DNA of 64,000 nucleotides from Sphingomonas sp. CL5.1 (GTDB taxonomy: Bacteria > Pseudomonadota > Alphaproteobacteria > Sphingomonadales > Sphingomonadaceae): the NCBI RefSeq assembly GCF_013344685.1, contig NZ_CP050137.1:2112001-2176000 (forward strand), read 5' to 3'. How positions within the stretch are numbered: position 1 is the first letter of the stretch; each line of letters opens with the position of its first letter. This document shows positions 1-8,035 of the stretch, in pieces. The notes below the pieces were generated by a model. It was not told the origin of the DNA, did not search any database, and saw only the letters and a list, made by a program, of their open reading frames with translations. Position numbers and translations under genes: made by a program.

Positions 1-403
1 GCGCGATCGAGGCGGCGCCGACCGGCACCTCGTCGATCCGCGCGAACAGATGGTCGAGCGGACGGCCGAAGCTCGCCTGAAGCTGCGGGCGGATTTCCGC
101 GAACGGCACCGGCGGCAGCGCGTCCTGAAGCCGCAGCAGGTCCGCCGCCGCCGCCTCGCCGACCAGATCGGGCCGGGTCGCGAGCGTCTGGCCGAGCTTG
201 ATCGCCGCCGGACCGATCGCCTGGAACGCATCGGCGTAGCGCGGCACGTCCGGCGTGCGCGCGCCGAACCGCGCGATGCGCAGCAGGCGGCGCAGGCGCG
301 GCGGCGTGTTCGGGTCGCGCTCGATCCCGCGCAGCGCCCCGTGCCGCGCGAGGATGCGACCCCATTTCAGGAGCCGCCAGCTATGGACGATCGGGGAGGT
401 CAA
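1..403 (-). CDS. ubiB: UbiB-family protein kinase-like ubiquinone biosynthesis factor, N-terminal part (cut by window edge)
   Basis: The visible first ~134 residues read as the N-terminus of UbiB/ABC1/ADCK, an atypical kinase-like ATPase needed for ubiquinone biosynthesis at the inner membrane. The family KxGQ motif is visible as AAIKLGQTLATRPDL around residue 60, followed by the LLRLQDALPP stretch. No ATG or GTG lies in frame near the start; a TTG at 403-401 overlaps the ubiE stop in a TTGA junction, and the conserved N-terminus begins directly after it, so TTG is the chosen start. The gene runs off the left edge. It is translationally coupled behind ubiE, which acts in the same pathway. The family assignment is confident; the start is inferred. 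Confidence 0.88.
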   Translation of the reverse strand, partial: MTSPIVHSWRLLKWGRILARHGALRGIERDPNTPPRLRRLLRIARFGARTPDVPRYADAFQAIGPAAIKLGQTLATRPDLVGEAAAADLLRLQDALPPVPFAEIRPQLQASFGRPLDHLFARIDEVPVGAASIA

Positions 404-1131
404 ATCTTCCAGCCGCTATGGATCGCCACCAGCCCGCCGAGCAGCGGCTCGACCTTCGTCTGGACGAACCCGGCGTCGCGGATCATCCGCTCGAACGTCG
501 GCATGTCCGGGAAGCGGCGGATCGATTCGACGAGATAGCGGTAGCTGTCGCGGTCATCCGCCAGAAGCTGGCCGATGCGCGGCACCAGATGATGCGAGTA
601 ATTGTCGTAGATTTCCTTGAATCCCGGCCATTGCGTGGTCGAGAATTCAAGGCAGAAGAATCGCCCGCCGCGCCGCAGCACGCGGTGCGCCTCGCGCAGC
701 GCCGCCGGGATGTCGGTGACGTTGCGGATGCCGAAGGCGATCGTATAGGCGTCGAAGAAGCGGTCGGGGAAGGCCAGCGTCTCGGCGTTCGCCTCGGTCC
801 AGACGAGGCCGTCGATGCCGCGTTCCTGCGCGCGCTTCATGCCCACTTCCAGCATCGCCGGATTGATGTCCGCCACCGTCACGCTCGCGCCGTCGCGCTG
901 GAGGCGGAAGGCGATGTCGCCGGTGCCGCCGGCCATGTCGAGGATCTGCTCGCCCGCGCGCGGCTTCACGCGGCGGACGAAGCGGTCCTTCCACAGCCGG
1001 TGCATCCCGCCCGACATGGCGTCGTTCATCAGGTCGTAGCGGCTGGCGACGCTGGCAAAGACCCCGCCGACGCGGGCGGTCTTTTCCTCTGGCGTCACTT
1101 CCTCATAGCCGAAGGAGACGGTTTCGCTCAT
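400..1131 (-). CDS. ubiE: Demethylmenaquinone/2-methoxy-6-polyprenyl-benzoquinol C-methyltransferase UbiE
   Basis: A 243-residue SAM-dependent methyltransferase for the C-methylation step of ubiquinone (and menaquinone) synthesis. Visible marks are the family N-terminus (SFGYEEVTPEEKTARVGGVF), the SAM motif I ILDMAGGTGDIAF at about residues 63-75, and the C-terminal GGLVAIHSGWKI. ATG 1131 was chosen because the conserved MSETVSFGYEEV begins there; the open frame continues about 90 codons further upstream but runs antisense to mutM without resembling the family. It diverges from mutM, with about 50 bp between the start codons. ubiB follows with a four-base overlap, giving an ubiE-ubiB operon. 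Confidence 0.97.
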   Translation of the reverse strand: MSETVSFGYEEVTPEEKTARVGGVFASVASRYDLMNDAMSGGMHRLWKDRFVRRVKPRAGEQILDMAGGTGDIAFRLQRDGASVTVADINPAMLEVGMKRAQERGIDGLVWTEANAETLAFPDRFFDAYTIAFGIRNVTDIPAALREAHRVLRRGGRFFCLEFSTTQWPGFKEIYDNYSHHLVPRIGQLLADDRDSYRYLVESIRRFPDMPTFERMIRDAGFVQTKVEPLLGGLVAIHSGWKI

Positions 1132-1180
1132 GGCGTGCAGCCCTAGCGGGGGCGGTGCCTTCGGGCTAGTGGGGTTGCAG

Positions 1181-1996
1181 ATGCCCGAGCTTCCCGAAGT
1201 AGAAACCACCGTCCGCGGCCTCGCCCCGGTGCTGGAGGGCGCGTCGATCGCCGCGATCGAGACGCGCCGTGCGGACCTGCGGCGGCCGTTCCCCGAGGAC
1301 CTGCGCCAGCGGATGACCGGCGCGCGCGTCACGTCGCTCGGGCGGCGGGCGAAATACGGGCTGGTCGCGACCGATCGCGGCGACACGATGATCTTCCATC
1401 TCGGCATGTCCGGGCGCTGGCGGATCGATCCGGGGGAACTGCTGCCGCACGATCATCTGCTGATCGAGACGGGGGCGGGGCGGCGCGTCGCGCTCAACGA
1501 TCCGCGCCGATTCGGCTCGGTCGACCTGTGGCGCAGCGACGCGCTGGCGGGCTTCCCGGCCTTCGCGGCGCTGGGGCCGGAGCCGCTGGGGCCGGAACTG
1601 ACCGCCGCTTACCTCTACCGGATGCTCGCCGGCCGCCGCGCGTCGATCAAGCTGATGCTGCTCGACCAGCGGATCGTCGCGGGGCTGGGCAACATCTACG
1701 TCTGCGAGGCGCTGCATCTCGCGCGCATCTCGCCGAAGCGCGCGGCGGGCGACGTGTCGCGCGCGAAGCTCGGGCGGCTGGTCGAGGCGATTCGCGCGGT
1801 GCTGCTCTCCGCGATCGAGGCGGGCGGATCGACGCTGCGCGATTATGCCCGACCCGATGGCGAGCTTGGCTATTTCTCGAAGCAATTCCTCGTCTACGGG
1901 CGCGAGGGGCTGCCGTGCGCATGCGGCGGCGTGGTGGAGCGTTATGCCGAGGGCGGGCGCTCGACCTTCTGGTGCCCGGCCTGTCAGCGTGGTTGA
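1181..1996 (+). CDS. mutM: Formamidopyrimidine-DNA glycosylase (Fpg/MutM)
   Basis: A 271-residue bifunctional base-excision repair enzyme that removes oxidised purines such as 8-oxoguanine and cleaves the abasic site. The mature N-terminus MPELPEVETTVRGL carries the catalytic Pro2 and Glu3. The conserved Lys of the AKYG segment and the LLDQRIVAGLGNIYVCE helix-two-turn-helix region are present. The C-terminal zinc finger reads PCACGG...CPACQRG: the first cysteine pair is spaced C-x-C, whereas the E. coli enzyme has C-x2-C. ATG 1181 is fixed by the catalytic Pro2. It is monocistronic and followed by a terminator-like hairpin and rpsT. Confidence 0.97.
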   Translation: MPELPEVETTVRGLAPVLEGASIAAIETRRADLRRPFPEDLRQRMTGARVTSLGRRAKYGLVATDRGDTMIFHLGMSGRWRIDPGELLPHDHLLIETGAGRRVALNDPRRFGSVDLWRSDALAGFPAFAALGPEPLGPELTAAYLYRMLAGRRASIKLMLLDQRIVAGLGNIYVCEALHLARISPKRAAGDVSRAKLGRLVEAIRAVLLSAIEAGGSTLRDYARPDGELGYFSKQFLVYGREGLPCACGGVVERYAEGGRSTFWCPACQRG

Positions 1997-2021
1997 CCGG
2001 GAAGGGACGGCGCGCTAAGGG
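1993..2021 (+). promoter_or_regulatory. Candidate sigma-70-type promoter for rpsT, overlapping the mutM stop
   Basis: TTGACC at 1993-1998 and TAAGGG at 2016-2021 are separated by exactly 17 bp. The -35 element includes the mutM stop codon. A transcript starting near 2028 would give a leader of about 60 nt before the rpsT ATG, containing the hairpin at 2032-2057. This is seen by eye only; the -10 element is a poor match. Confidence 0.4.
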
Positions 2022-2031
2022 CCGCGCTTCC

Positions 2032-2062
2032 AGGGCGAAGGGGATACCCGGCGCCCTTTTTT
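2032..2062 (+). terminator. Terminator-like hairpin with U-tract between mutM and rpsT
   Basis: AGGGCG (2032-2037) pairs with CGCCCT (2052-2057) and an inner GGG-ATA-CCC stem lies at 2041-2049; a run of six T follows (2057-2062). It is either the mutM terminator or, if the promoter at 1993 is real, a leader attenuator for rpsT. Confidence 0.6.
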
Positions 2063-2087
2063 CATCGACCATATTTCGAGGACGACA

Positions 2088-2351
2088 ATGGCGAACACGC
2101 CGCAAGCGAAGAAGCGCATCCGCCGCAACCAGCGCCGGGCCGAAGTCAACGGTGCCCGCGTGGGCCGTATCCGCACCTTCGTGAAGCGGGTGGAAGCCGC
2201 GCTCGCCGCCGGCGACAAGACCGCCGCAGCGGCCGCCCTCGCCGAGGCGCAGCCGGAGCTGGCGCGCGGCGTCGCGCGCGGCGTGCTGCATCGCAACACC
2301 GCCAGCCGCAAGTTCTCGCGCCTGACCAAGCGGGTTGCCGGGCTGGCCTGA
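2088..2351 (+). CDS. rpsT: 30S ribosomal protein S20
   Basis: An 87-residue, highly basic protein with the family opening [21 protein letters not shown] and the C-terminal [20 protein letters not shown]. It is a primary 16S rRNA-binding protein of the small subunit. A GAGGA ribosome-binding site lies just upstream (tttcgaggacgacaATG). It sits directly upstream of dnaA, a pairing also found in other Alphaproteobacteria, but a strong terminator separates the two, so co-transcription is unlikely. Confidence 0.98.
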   Translation: MANTPQAKKRIRRNQRRAEVNGARVGRIRTFVKRVEAALAAGDKTAAAAALAEAQPELARGVARGVLHRNTASRKFSRLTKRVAGLA

Positions 2352-2377
2352 CGGCCGATCACGGTTACTTCGATGTT

Positions 2378-2407
2378 AAGCCCGCCGGCCATCCCGGCGG
2401 GCTTTTT
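2378..2407 (+). terminator. Rho-independent terminator of rpsT
   Basis: AAGCCCGCCGG and CCGGCGGGCTT form a long GC-rich stem around a short loop, followed by TTTTT. This is the clearest intrinsic terminator in the window. Confidence 0.9.
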
Positions 2408-2738
2408 GTCGTTGCCGGCGCTGTAACCAAAGAGTCATGGATTTCCCGCGATTCGCGATGCTCCGGGTAGTGAGTGTTTCGGAATATCCTATATATTTCA
2501 GTTAATTGTGCGATTTTCGACGCATTTGCGCGAGTCAACCGTGTTTATTTCGGGATTGTGTCAGCTCCCGCTCTTGATCGACTCACCGGCTTGTTCCTAA
2601 ACCTTGCCCTGTCGCGATGGCCGCAGCCGCGCGCTCAATGATACATTCTATTCCGACCGTGGTGGGGACCACATCGGGGGACTTTTTTTGTCGGTCAGGA
2701 AAATGGCCGCGACGCCTGTGTCGCAGCCGAGGGGAGAG
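2408..2738 (+). promoter_or_regulatory. dnaA upstream region: AT-rich tract and four GANTC sites
   Basis: This 330-bp stretch between the rpsT terminator and the preferred dnaA start holds no convincing gene. It contains an AT-rich tract (about 2480-2510, including cctatatatttcagttaatt), unusual in this genome. Four GANTC (CcrM-type methylation) sites lie at 2432-2436, 2450-2454, 2532-2536 and 2580-2584. A weak promoter candidate is TTGATC (2574-2579), an 18-bp spacer, TAAACC (2598-2603); the last GANTC falls in its spacer. No TTATNCACA DnaA box was found by eye, so an origin is not claimed. Confidence 0.5.
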
Positions 2739-4124
2739 ATGTGCGTGGTGGCAACCGGTCGAGGTTCGGAGCAGATGAGCGAAGCGGCGCGTGCCTGGGC
2801 ACGCGTGCGCTCGAATCTGCGCGAATCGGCCGGGGCGCGGCTGTTCGAGCAATGGCTGAAGCCGATCGAGCTGGTCGAGAGCGGCGACGCCGATTCGATT
2901 CGCCTGACCTTGCCGTCGGCGTTCATGACCAACTGGGTCCGCAACCATTACGCCGACCGGCTGCTGCATGAATTCCGCGCGCTGCTGCCCGAGGTGCGCA
3001 CCGTCGCGATCGAGACCGCGCGGGCGCTGGCCGCGCCCGAAGTGATCGCGCCCGTGGCCGCGCCCGTAGCTCCGGCCGCGCCGGCGCGCGCGGCGGGCGA
3101 GCGGCCGGTGCTCGATCCGCGCTTCACCTTCGACCGCTTCGTCGTCGACGCCTCGAACAAGGTGGCGTTCAACGCCGGCCGCGCGCTCGCCGCGCCGGGG
3201 CCGGTGCGCTTCAGCCCGCTGTTCCTCCATTCGGGCACCGGGCAGGGCAAGACCCATCTGATGCACGCGATCGCGCATGAGTTCCTCGCCGCCCGGCCGG
3301 ACGCGCGGGTGATGTTCATGTCGGCCGAGCGCTTCATGTTCGATTTCGTCGCCGCGCTGCGCGCGCGCGACACCTTCGCCTTCAAGGCGCGGCTGCGCGG
3401 CTGCGACCTGCTGCTGATCGACGACCTGCAATTCATCGCCGGCAAGGATTCGACGCAGGAGGAATTCTTCCACACCGTCAATGAGATCATGGCGGCGGGC
3501 AAGCGCCTCGTGATCTCCGCCGATCGCTGCCCGCAGGCGCTCGACGGGATCGAATCGCGTATCGTCGGCCGGATGGCGATCGGGCTGGTCGCGGACATCA
3601 AGGCGCCGTCGCTCGAGCTGCGCCGCGCGATCCTCGATCGCAAGCTGGCGGACCTGCCCGACGCGCGGGTGCCGCGCGAGGTGCTCGACATGCTCGCCGG
3701 GCGCATCCGCACCAACATCCGCGAGCTGGAAGGCGCGCTCAACCGCGTCGTCGCTTATGCGCAGCTCACCGGCGACGCGGTCGACCTGGATTTCGCGATC
3801 GGCGTGCTCGGTGACGTGCTGCGCGGTGGCCAGCGCCGGGTGACGATCGACGAGATCCAGAAAGCGGTGTCGACGCATTTCGAGCTGAAGCCGATCGACC
3901 TCGTCTCCGCGCGCCGCGCGCGCGCCGTGGCCCGGCCGCGCCAGATCGCCATGTACCTGGCCAAGCGTCTCACCACGCGCTCGCTGCCGGAGATCGGCCG
4001 CAAGTTCGGCGGGCGCGATCACTCGACGGTGATCCATGCGGTGCGGCGGATCGAGGAATTGCGCGACAGCGACCACGATATCGACGGCGCCGTCCGCGCC
4101 CTGATGCACCAGCTCGAAAGCTGA
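2739..4124 (+). CDS. dnaA: Chromosomal replication initiator protein DnaA
   Basis: The AAA+ initiator that binds and opens the origin. From ATG 2739 it is 461 residues. Domain I starts at ARAWARVRSNLRESAGARLFEQWLKP; a short Ala/Pro-rich linker follows. The AAA+ core shows Walker A GTGQGKTH (about residue 166) and Walker B LLLIDDLQF (about 224). The box VII region reads GRMAIGLVADI, keeping the arginine but with Gly where Ser is common. The DNA-binding domain ends with the DnaA signature GGRDHSTVIHAVRRIEEL (about 423). ATG 2739 is preferred because an AGGGGAG ribosome-binding site precedes it; ATG 2703 and 2604 are in-frame alternatives upstream and ATG 2775 downstream. Confidence 0.97.
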   Translation: MCVVATGRGSEQMSEAARAWARVRSNLRESAGARLFEQWLKPIELVESGDADSIRLTLPSAFMTNWVRNHYADRLLHEFRALLPEVRTVAIETARALAAPEVIAPVAAPVAPAAPARAAGERPVLDPRFTFDRFVVDASNKVAFNAGRALAAPGPVRFSPLFLHSGTGQGKTHLMHAIAHEFLAARPDARVMFMSAERFMFDFVAALRARDTFAFKARLRGCDLLLIDDLQFIAGKDSTQEEFFHTVNEIMAAGKRLVISADRCPQALDGIESRIVGRMAIGLVADIKAPSLELRRAILDRKLADLPDARVPREVLDMLAGRIRTNIRELEGALNRVVAYAQLTGDAVDLDFAIGVLGDVLRGGQRRVTIDEIQKAVSTHFELKPIDLVSARRARAVARPRQIAMYLAKRLTTRSLPEIGRKFGGRDHSTVIHAVRRIEELRDSDHDIDGAVRALMHQLES

Positions 4125-4143
4125 CGCACAGGGCAGGTGGGGA

Positions 4144-4455
4144 TCAGGCCGCCCGCGACAGCGCGGGGGCGGGGGTGTTGTTCTGCTCGGTCGCGGCCGC
4201 GGGGGCTTCGCTGGCGCTCGCGGTGGCGCGCTTCGGCTCCGGGGCGATCAGCCGGCTGACAACCACGATCGCCGCCAGCGCGAGATAGGCCGCCGCGACG
4301 CCCTCGATGCTCCACACCAGCCCGACCGCGAGCGCGACGCGCAGGATATTCGGGTGGAAGCCGAAATCGTCGCCGAGACGGCGGCAGACACCGAAAATCT
4401 CGGGCTTCTGGGCGGCGGCGTTGGCGTCGGTGGCGGGCATCTGGGTCGGCTCCAT
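4144..4455 (-). CDS. PspC-domain membrane protein
   Basis: A 103-residue protein. The segment GVCRRLGDDFGFHPNILRVALAVG matches the PspC domain, found in phage-shock-response membrane proteins, and is followed by one or two hydrophobic helices ending near VVVSRLIAP. The C-terminal ~30 residues are a low-complexity Ala/Thr/Pro-rich tail. It is convergent with dnaA, with 19 bp between stops. No other psp genes are nearby, so a stress-response role is only inferred from the domain. Confidence 0.75.
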   Translation of the reverse strand: MEPTQMPATDANAAAQKPEIFGVCRRLGDDFGFHPNILRVALAVGLVWSIEGVAAAYLALAAIVVVSRLIAPEPKRATASASEAPAAATEQNNTPAPALSRAA

Positions 4456-4762
4456 TCGGATGGCGGAGCGGCGCTCCGCGTTATATCCGGCATTAAGCAG
4501 GAGCCATGCCAGTTTTATAAGTTATTGAAAATAATGTGTTTATTAAGGAGGGCAAAGGAGGGACGCATCGGAAGCAGGTGGCGCACGCCAATAGTTGGCG
4601 AATTTCGCGCGCGCGTTTTCCCACATCGACGGCCCGGTCTTGCGCCAGCCACCAAGCCGCGATCGCGCCGGCCGGTCCCTTGATGCCGCGCCCGCAAATC
4701 CGTGGACCCCGGCACGAGGCCGGGTGGCGGAGCGGGCCGGGTCGGCCCGCTCCGTTCGCGCT
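4456..4762. other. Intergenic region between trpS and the PspC gene, with AT-rich patch
   Basis: No convincing gene is seen. Positions 4511-4545 form an AT-rich patch (ttttataagttattgaaaataatgtg) followed by two AAGGAGG-like repeats (about 4545-4560), which on the plus strand resemble ribosome-binding sites but precede nothing protein-like. On the minus strand a 27-codon frame (MWENARAKFANYWRAPP...) ends near 4543; it has no visible ribosome-binding site and is not called. The AT-rich part may hold the promoter of the leftward PspC gene. Confidence 0.4.
4730..4752 (-). terminator. GC-rich hairpin downstream of trpS
   Basis: GAGCGGGCC and GGCCCGCTC form a perfect 9-bp stem with a 5-nt loop, 10 bp after the trpS stop. 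There is no U-tract on the minus strand, so it is a hairpin that may stabilise or help end the transcript rather than a standard intrinsic terminator. Confidence 0.45.
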
Positions 4763-5770
4763 TTACGCCACCAGCCCCATCGTCTCCTGCGCCGCGCGCA
4801 GCGTCGGCGCCGCCAGCGCGCGGGCCTTTTCGGCGCCACGCGCGAGGATCGCGTTGATCGCCGCGCGGTCGGCAAGCAGGCGCTGCATCTCGTCGCGGAT
4901 CGGGCCGAGCCTGGCCACCGCGAGATCGGCCAGCGCGGGCTTGAACTGGCCGAAGCCCTTGCCGGCGAACTCCGCCACCACGTCCACCGGCGTGCGGTCG
5001 GCGAGCGCGGCGAAGATCGTGACGAGGTTGCGCGCCTCGGCCCGACCCTCCAGCGCCTCCCACGTATCGGGCAGCGGCTCGGGATCGGTCTTGGCCTTGC
5101 GGAGCTTGTCGGCGATCGTCTCGTCCGAATCGATCAGCTTGATGAGCGACATCTCCGACGGGTTCGATTTCGACATCTTGGCCGAAGCGTCGCGCAGCGA
5201 CATGATGCGCGGCGCTTCCTTGCTCACCAGCGGCTCGGGCAGGGTGAACAGCTCGCGCTCGTAATCCATGTTGAACTTGGCGGCGATGTCGCGCGCCAGC
5301 TCCAGATGCTGCTTCTGGTCCTCGCCGACCGGGACGTGCGTGGCGTTGTAGAGCAGCACGTCCGCCGCCATCAGCACCGGATAATCGTACAGCCCGACCG
5401 ACGCGCCCTCGCGGTTCTTGCCCGCCTTGTCCTTGAACTGCGTCATGCGGTTGAGCCAGCCGACCCGCGCGACATTGTTGAGCAGCCACGCCAGCTCGCT
5501 GTGCGCCGGCACGCGCGTCTGGTTGAACAGGATCGAGCGCTCGGGATCGATCCCGGCGGCGACCAGCGTCGCGGTCATCTCGATCGTGTTGGCGTTGAGC
5601 GTGGCGGGCGCGATCCACTGCGTCAGGCCGTGGAGATCGGCGATGAAATACATCGTCTCGCCGCCGGCCGCCTGCACCTCGTCCTGCATCGCCACCCACT
5701 GCTTCACGGCGCCGAGATAATTGCCGAGGTGGAGATTGCCGGTGGGCTGGATGCCGGAAACGACGCGCAT
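4763..5770 (-). CDS. trpS: Tryptophanyl-tRNA synthetase
   Basis: A 335-residue class I synthetase that charges tRNA-Trp. It shows the HIGH-type motif PTGNLHLGNYLGA at residues 10-22 and the KMSKS loop in AKMSKSNPSEMS (about residue 200), and has the usual bacterial length. The start MRVVSGIQPTG is typical of the family. It follows murJ with a 14-bp gap and is the last gene of a secB-murJ-trpS series on the minus strand. Confidence 0.97.
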   Translation of the reverse strand: MRVVSGIQPTGNLHLGNYLGAVKQWVAMQDEVQAAGGETMYFIADLHGLTQWIAPATLNANTIEMTATLVAAGIDPERSILFNQTRVPAHSELAWLLNNVARVGWLNRMTQFKDKAGKNREGASVGLYDYPVLMAADVLLYNATHVPVGEDQKQHLELARDIAAKFNMDYERELFTLPEPLVSKEAPRIMSLRDASAKMSKSNPSEMSLIKLIDSDETIADKLRKAKTDPEPLPDTWEALEGRAEARNLVTIFAALADRTPVDVVAEFAGKGFGQFKPALADLAVARLGPIRDEMQRLLADRAAINAILARGAEKARALAAPTLRAAQETMGLVA

Positions 5771-5784
5771 GATGTCCTTCTATC

Positions 5785-7344
5785 CTATCGACGGATCAGC
5801 CTTCGCGCATCGGCGAGCCGGAACGCGCCGAACAGGAAGGTCGCCGCCACGTAGACCAGCCCGCCCAATGCCACCAGCACGAACATCGCGCCCCAGCGCT
5901 CGAGGCTGGGGCCGGTGGTGTAGGGGCGGAACAGGTCGTTGGCGAAATACATCACCGCGCCCATCAGCAGCGCCGCCGCCGCCAGCCGCCACGCGCGGCG
6001 GCGGAGCTGCGCGTCGGGCATGAAATGTTCGCGGCGGCGCAGCTCGCGCCACAGCATCCACACGTTGACGGTGGAGGCGAGCGCGGTCGCCAGCGGCGGC
6101 CCCATATGGCCGAGCGGCAGGATGAAGGCGAGGTTGAGGACGAGGTTCACCGCGATCGAGATCGTCGCGAAACGCACCGGCGTCTTCGTATCCTGCCGCG
6201 CGTAATAGCCGGGGGTCAGCACCTTCACGAGGATGTAGCTCGGCAGCCCGAGCGAGAAGGCGGCGAGCGACTGCGCGGTCGCCACCGTGTCGCCGGGGTT
6301 GAACTTGCCGTGCTGGAACAGCGCCGCGACGATCGGCTCGCCGCACACGATCAGCGCGATCGTCGCGGGCAGGGTGAAGAACAGCGCCAGCTCCATGCCG
6401 CGGTTCTGCGTCTCCATCGCCGCCGCGTCCTCGCCGCGCCCGAGCTGCGAGGAGATGGTGGGGAGCAGCACCGTGCCCAGCCCGATCCCGATCAGCCCGA
6501 GCGGAAGCTGGTTCAGCCGGTCGGCGAAATAGATGTAGCTCACCGATCCCGCCGAGAGCAGGCTGGCGGCAAGCGCGGTGGAGATGACGAGGTTGATCTG
6601 CACCGCGCCCGCGCCCGCCGCCGCCGGCCAGATCAGCGACAGCAGCCGCTTCACGTCCGGGTTGAGCGTCGGCCGGCGGATGCGCAGGCGCACGCCCGCG
6701 CGGCGGCATGCCCATGCCAGCCACAGCAATTGCAGCGCGCCGGACACCGTCACCGCGATCGCCTGGTTGCGCGCGGTGAACAGCGGCTCGTGTTTGTGGA
6801 AGAACAGCAGCGCGACGATCAGCGTGAGGTTGAGCAGGATCGGCGCCGCCGCCGCGACCCAGAAGCGGTGCAGCGAATTGAGGATGCCGCCGAGCAGCGA
6901 GACGAGGCTGATGAGCAGCAGATACGGGAAGGTGATCCGCGCGAGCTGCACCGCGAAGGCGAACTGCTCCGGCGTCGCGTCATGGAAGCCGCCCGAGAGC
7001 AGCCACGTCACCGGCCACGCCGCGACCTCCATGAGCACGGTCATGCCGATCAGCACGGGCAGCAGCACCGACAGCGCGTCCTGCGCGAAGCCCACCCCGT
7101 CGTCGAGGCCGCGCCCGTCCGGGTTCGCGACCTTGTGGTTGAACATCGGGATGAACGCGGCGGAGAAGGCGCCCTCCGCGAACAGGGCGCGGAACATGTT
7201 CGGCAGGCGAAAGGCGATCAGGAAGGCGTCGGACGCGAAGCCCGCCCCGACGAATCGCGCGAACAGCGAATCGCGCACCAGCCCGAGCACGCGGCTCGCC
7301 AGCGTAAGGCCGCCGACCGAGCCGAGCGCACGGGTCAGGTTCAT
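5785..7344 (-). CDS. murJ: Lipid II flippase MurJ (MviN family)
   Basis: A 519-residue polytopic inner-membrane protein of the MOP superfamily that flips lipid II for peptidoglycan synthesis. The N-terminus (SRVLGLVRDSLFARFVGAGFASDAFLIAFRLPN) with the conserved arginines is diagnostic. About 14 hydrophobic segments are visible, as expected for the family. It starts 24 bp after the secB stop and precedes trpS closely. Confidence 0.96.
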   Translation of the reverse strand: MNLTRALGSVGGLTLASRVLGLVRDSLFARFVGAGFASDAFLIAFRLPNMFRALFAEGAFSAAFIPMFNHKVANPDGRGLDDGVGFAQDALSVLLPVLIGMTVLMEVAAWPVTWLLSGGFHDATPEQFAFAVQLARITFPYLLLISLVSLLGGILNSLHRFWVAAAAPILLNLTLIVALLFFHKHEPLFTARNQAIAVTVSGALQLLWLAWACRRAGVRLRIRRPTLNPDVKRLLSLIWPAAAGAGAVQINLVISTALAASLLSAGSVSYIYFADRLNQLPLGLIGIGLGTVLLPTISSQLGRGEDAAAMETQNRGMELALFFTLPATIALIVCGEPIVAALFQHGKFNPGDTVATAQSLAAFSLGLPSYILVKVLTPGYYARQDTKTPVRFATISIAVNLVLNLAFILPLGHMGPPLATALASTVNVWMLWRELRRREHFMPDAQLRRRAWRLAAAALLMGAVMYFANDLFRPYTTGPSLERWGAMFVLVALGGLVYVAATFLFGAFRLADARRLIRR

Positions 7345-7368
7345 GGGATCAGCCGGTCGCGGGCAATG

Positions 7369-7875
7369 TCAGGCGTTGCCGACGGTGCCCGCTTCCTGCG
7401 CGCGCGCCTCGGCCTGCTGCAAGTAGAGGCCGTTGAAGTCGATCGGCTCCAGCAGCAGCGGCGGGAAGCCGCCGTCGCGCACGGCATCGGCCACCACGCG
7501 GCGGGCGAACGGGAACAGCAGGCGCGGCCCCTCGCCGAGCAGGAACGGCTGCACCGCGTCGAGCGGCACGTTGCGCAGCCCGAACAGCCCGGCATAGGCG
7601 AGCTCGACGAGGAAGGCGACGGTGCCGGCGCTCTCGGCGCGGATCTCCACCTTCAGCGTCACCTCATGCACCTCGTCCGCCACCTGCTGCGAGCCGATGT
7701 CGAACTGCACGTTGATCTCGGGCGCCTGCTGGCTCTGGTAGATCGCCGGGGCGTTCGGATTCTCGAACGACAGGTCCTTCACATATTGCGAGATCAGCCC
7801 GACCTGCGGCAGCGTGTCGGCGCCGTTGGGCAGCGGCTCGTTGCCGGTCGTCACGCCATTGTCCTGTTCGGCCAT
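7369..7875 (-). CDS. secB: Protein-export chaperone SecB
   Basis: A 168-residue cytosolic chaperone that holds precursors unfolded and hands them to SecA. The family core is visible: SQYVKDLSFENPNAP (residues about 28-42), the INVQFDIG strand, and the FLLGEGPRLLFPFARRVVADAVRDGGFPPLLLEPIDF segment. The C-terminus is Ala/Glu-rich. It diverges from the Tim44-domain gene, with about 160 bp between them that would hold both promoters. Confidence 0.96.
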   Translation of the reverse strand: MAEQDNGVTTGNEPLPNGADTLPQVGLISQYVKDLSFENPNAPAIYQSQQAPEINVQFDIGSQQVADEVHEVTLKVEIRAESAGTVAFLVELAYAGLFGLRNVPLDAVQPFLLGEGPRLLFPFARRVVADAVRDGGFPPLLLEPIDFNGLYLQQAEARAQEAGTVGNA

Positions 7876-8035
7876 CTCGAATCTTTCCCCAAATGATGCG
7901 ATTAAGGAGCGTCGGCGACGCCCGGAAATTGTGTTCCGCGCGCCTAGCAGGCGTATTGCGCCGATTCAACGCCGCGAAAAATTGAATCGCGGGAGCTTAA
8001 CGCTTATGTTGGGCGTTCAGCGTATTGGAGGCCGG

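Noticed and set aside
2408..2738. Chromosome origin oriC next to dnaA
   Set aside because: The region is AT-rich but no cluster of TTATNCACA DnaA boxes was found by eye, and in Alphaproteobacteria the origin is often away from dnaA. Only regulation of dnaA is suggested.
4515..4762. Small protein gene on the minus strand ending near 4543
   Set aside because: Only 27 codons from ATG, no ribosome-binding site and no recognisable features.
6025..7896. A 623-codon plus-strand frame antisense to murJ and secB
   Set aside because: It is rich in Arg, His, Gln and Asp runs and has no family features, the usual result of high GC in the frame opposite real genes. murJ and secB are certain.
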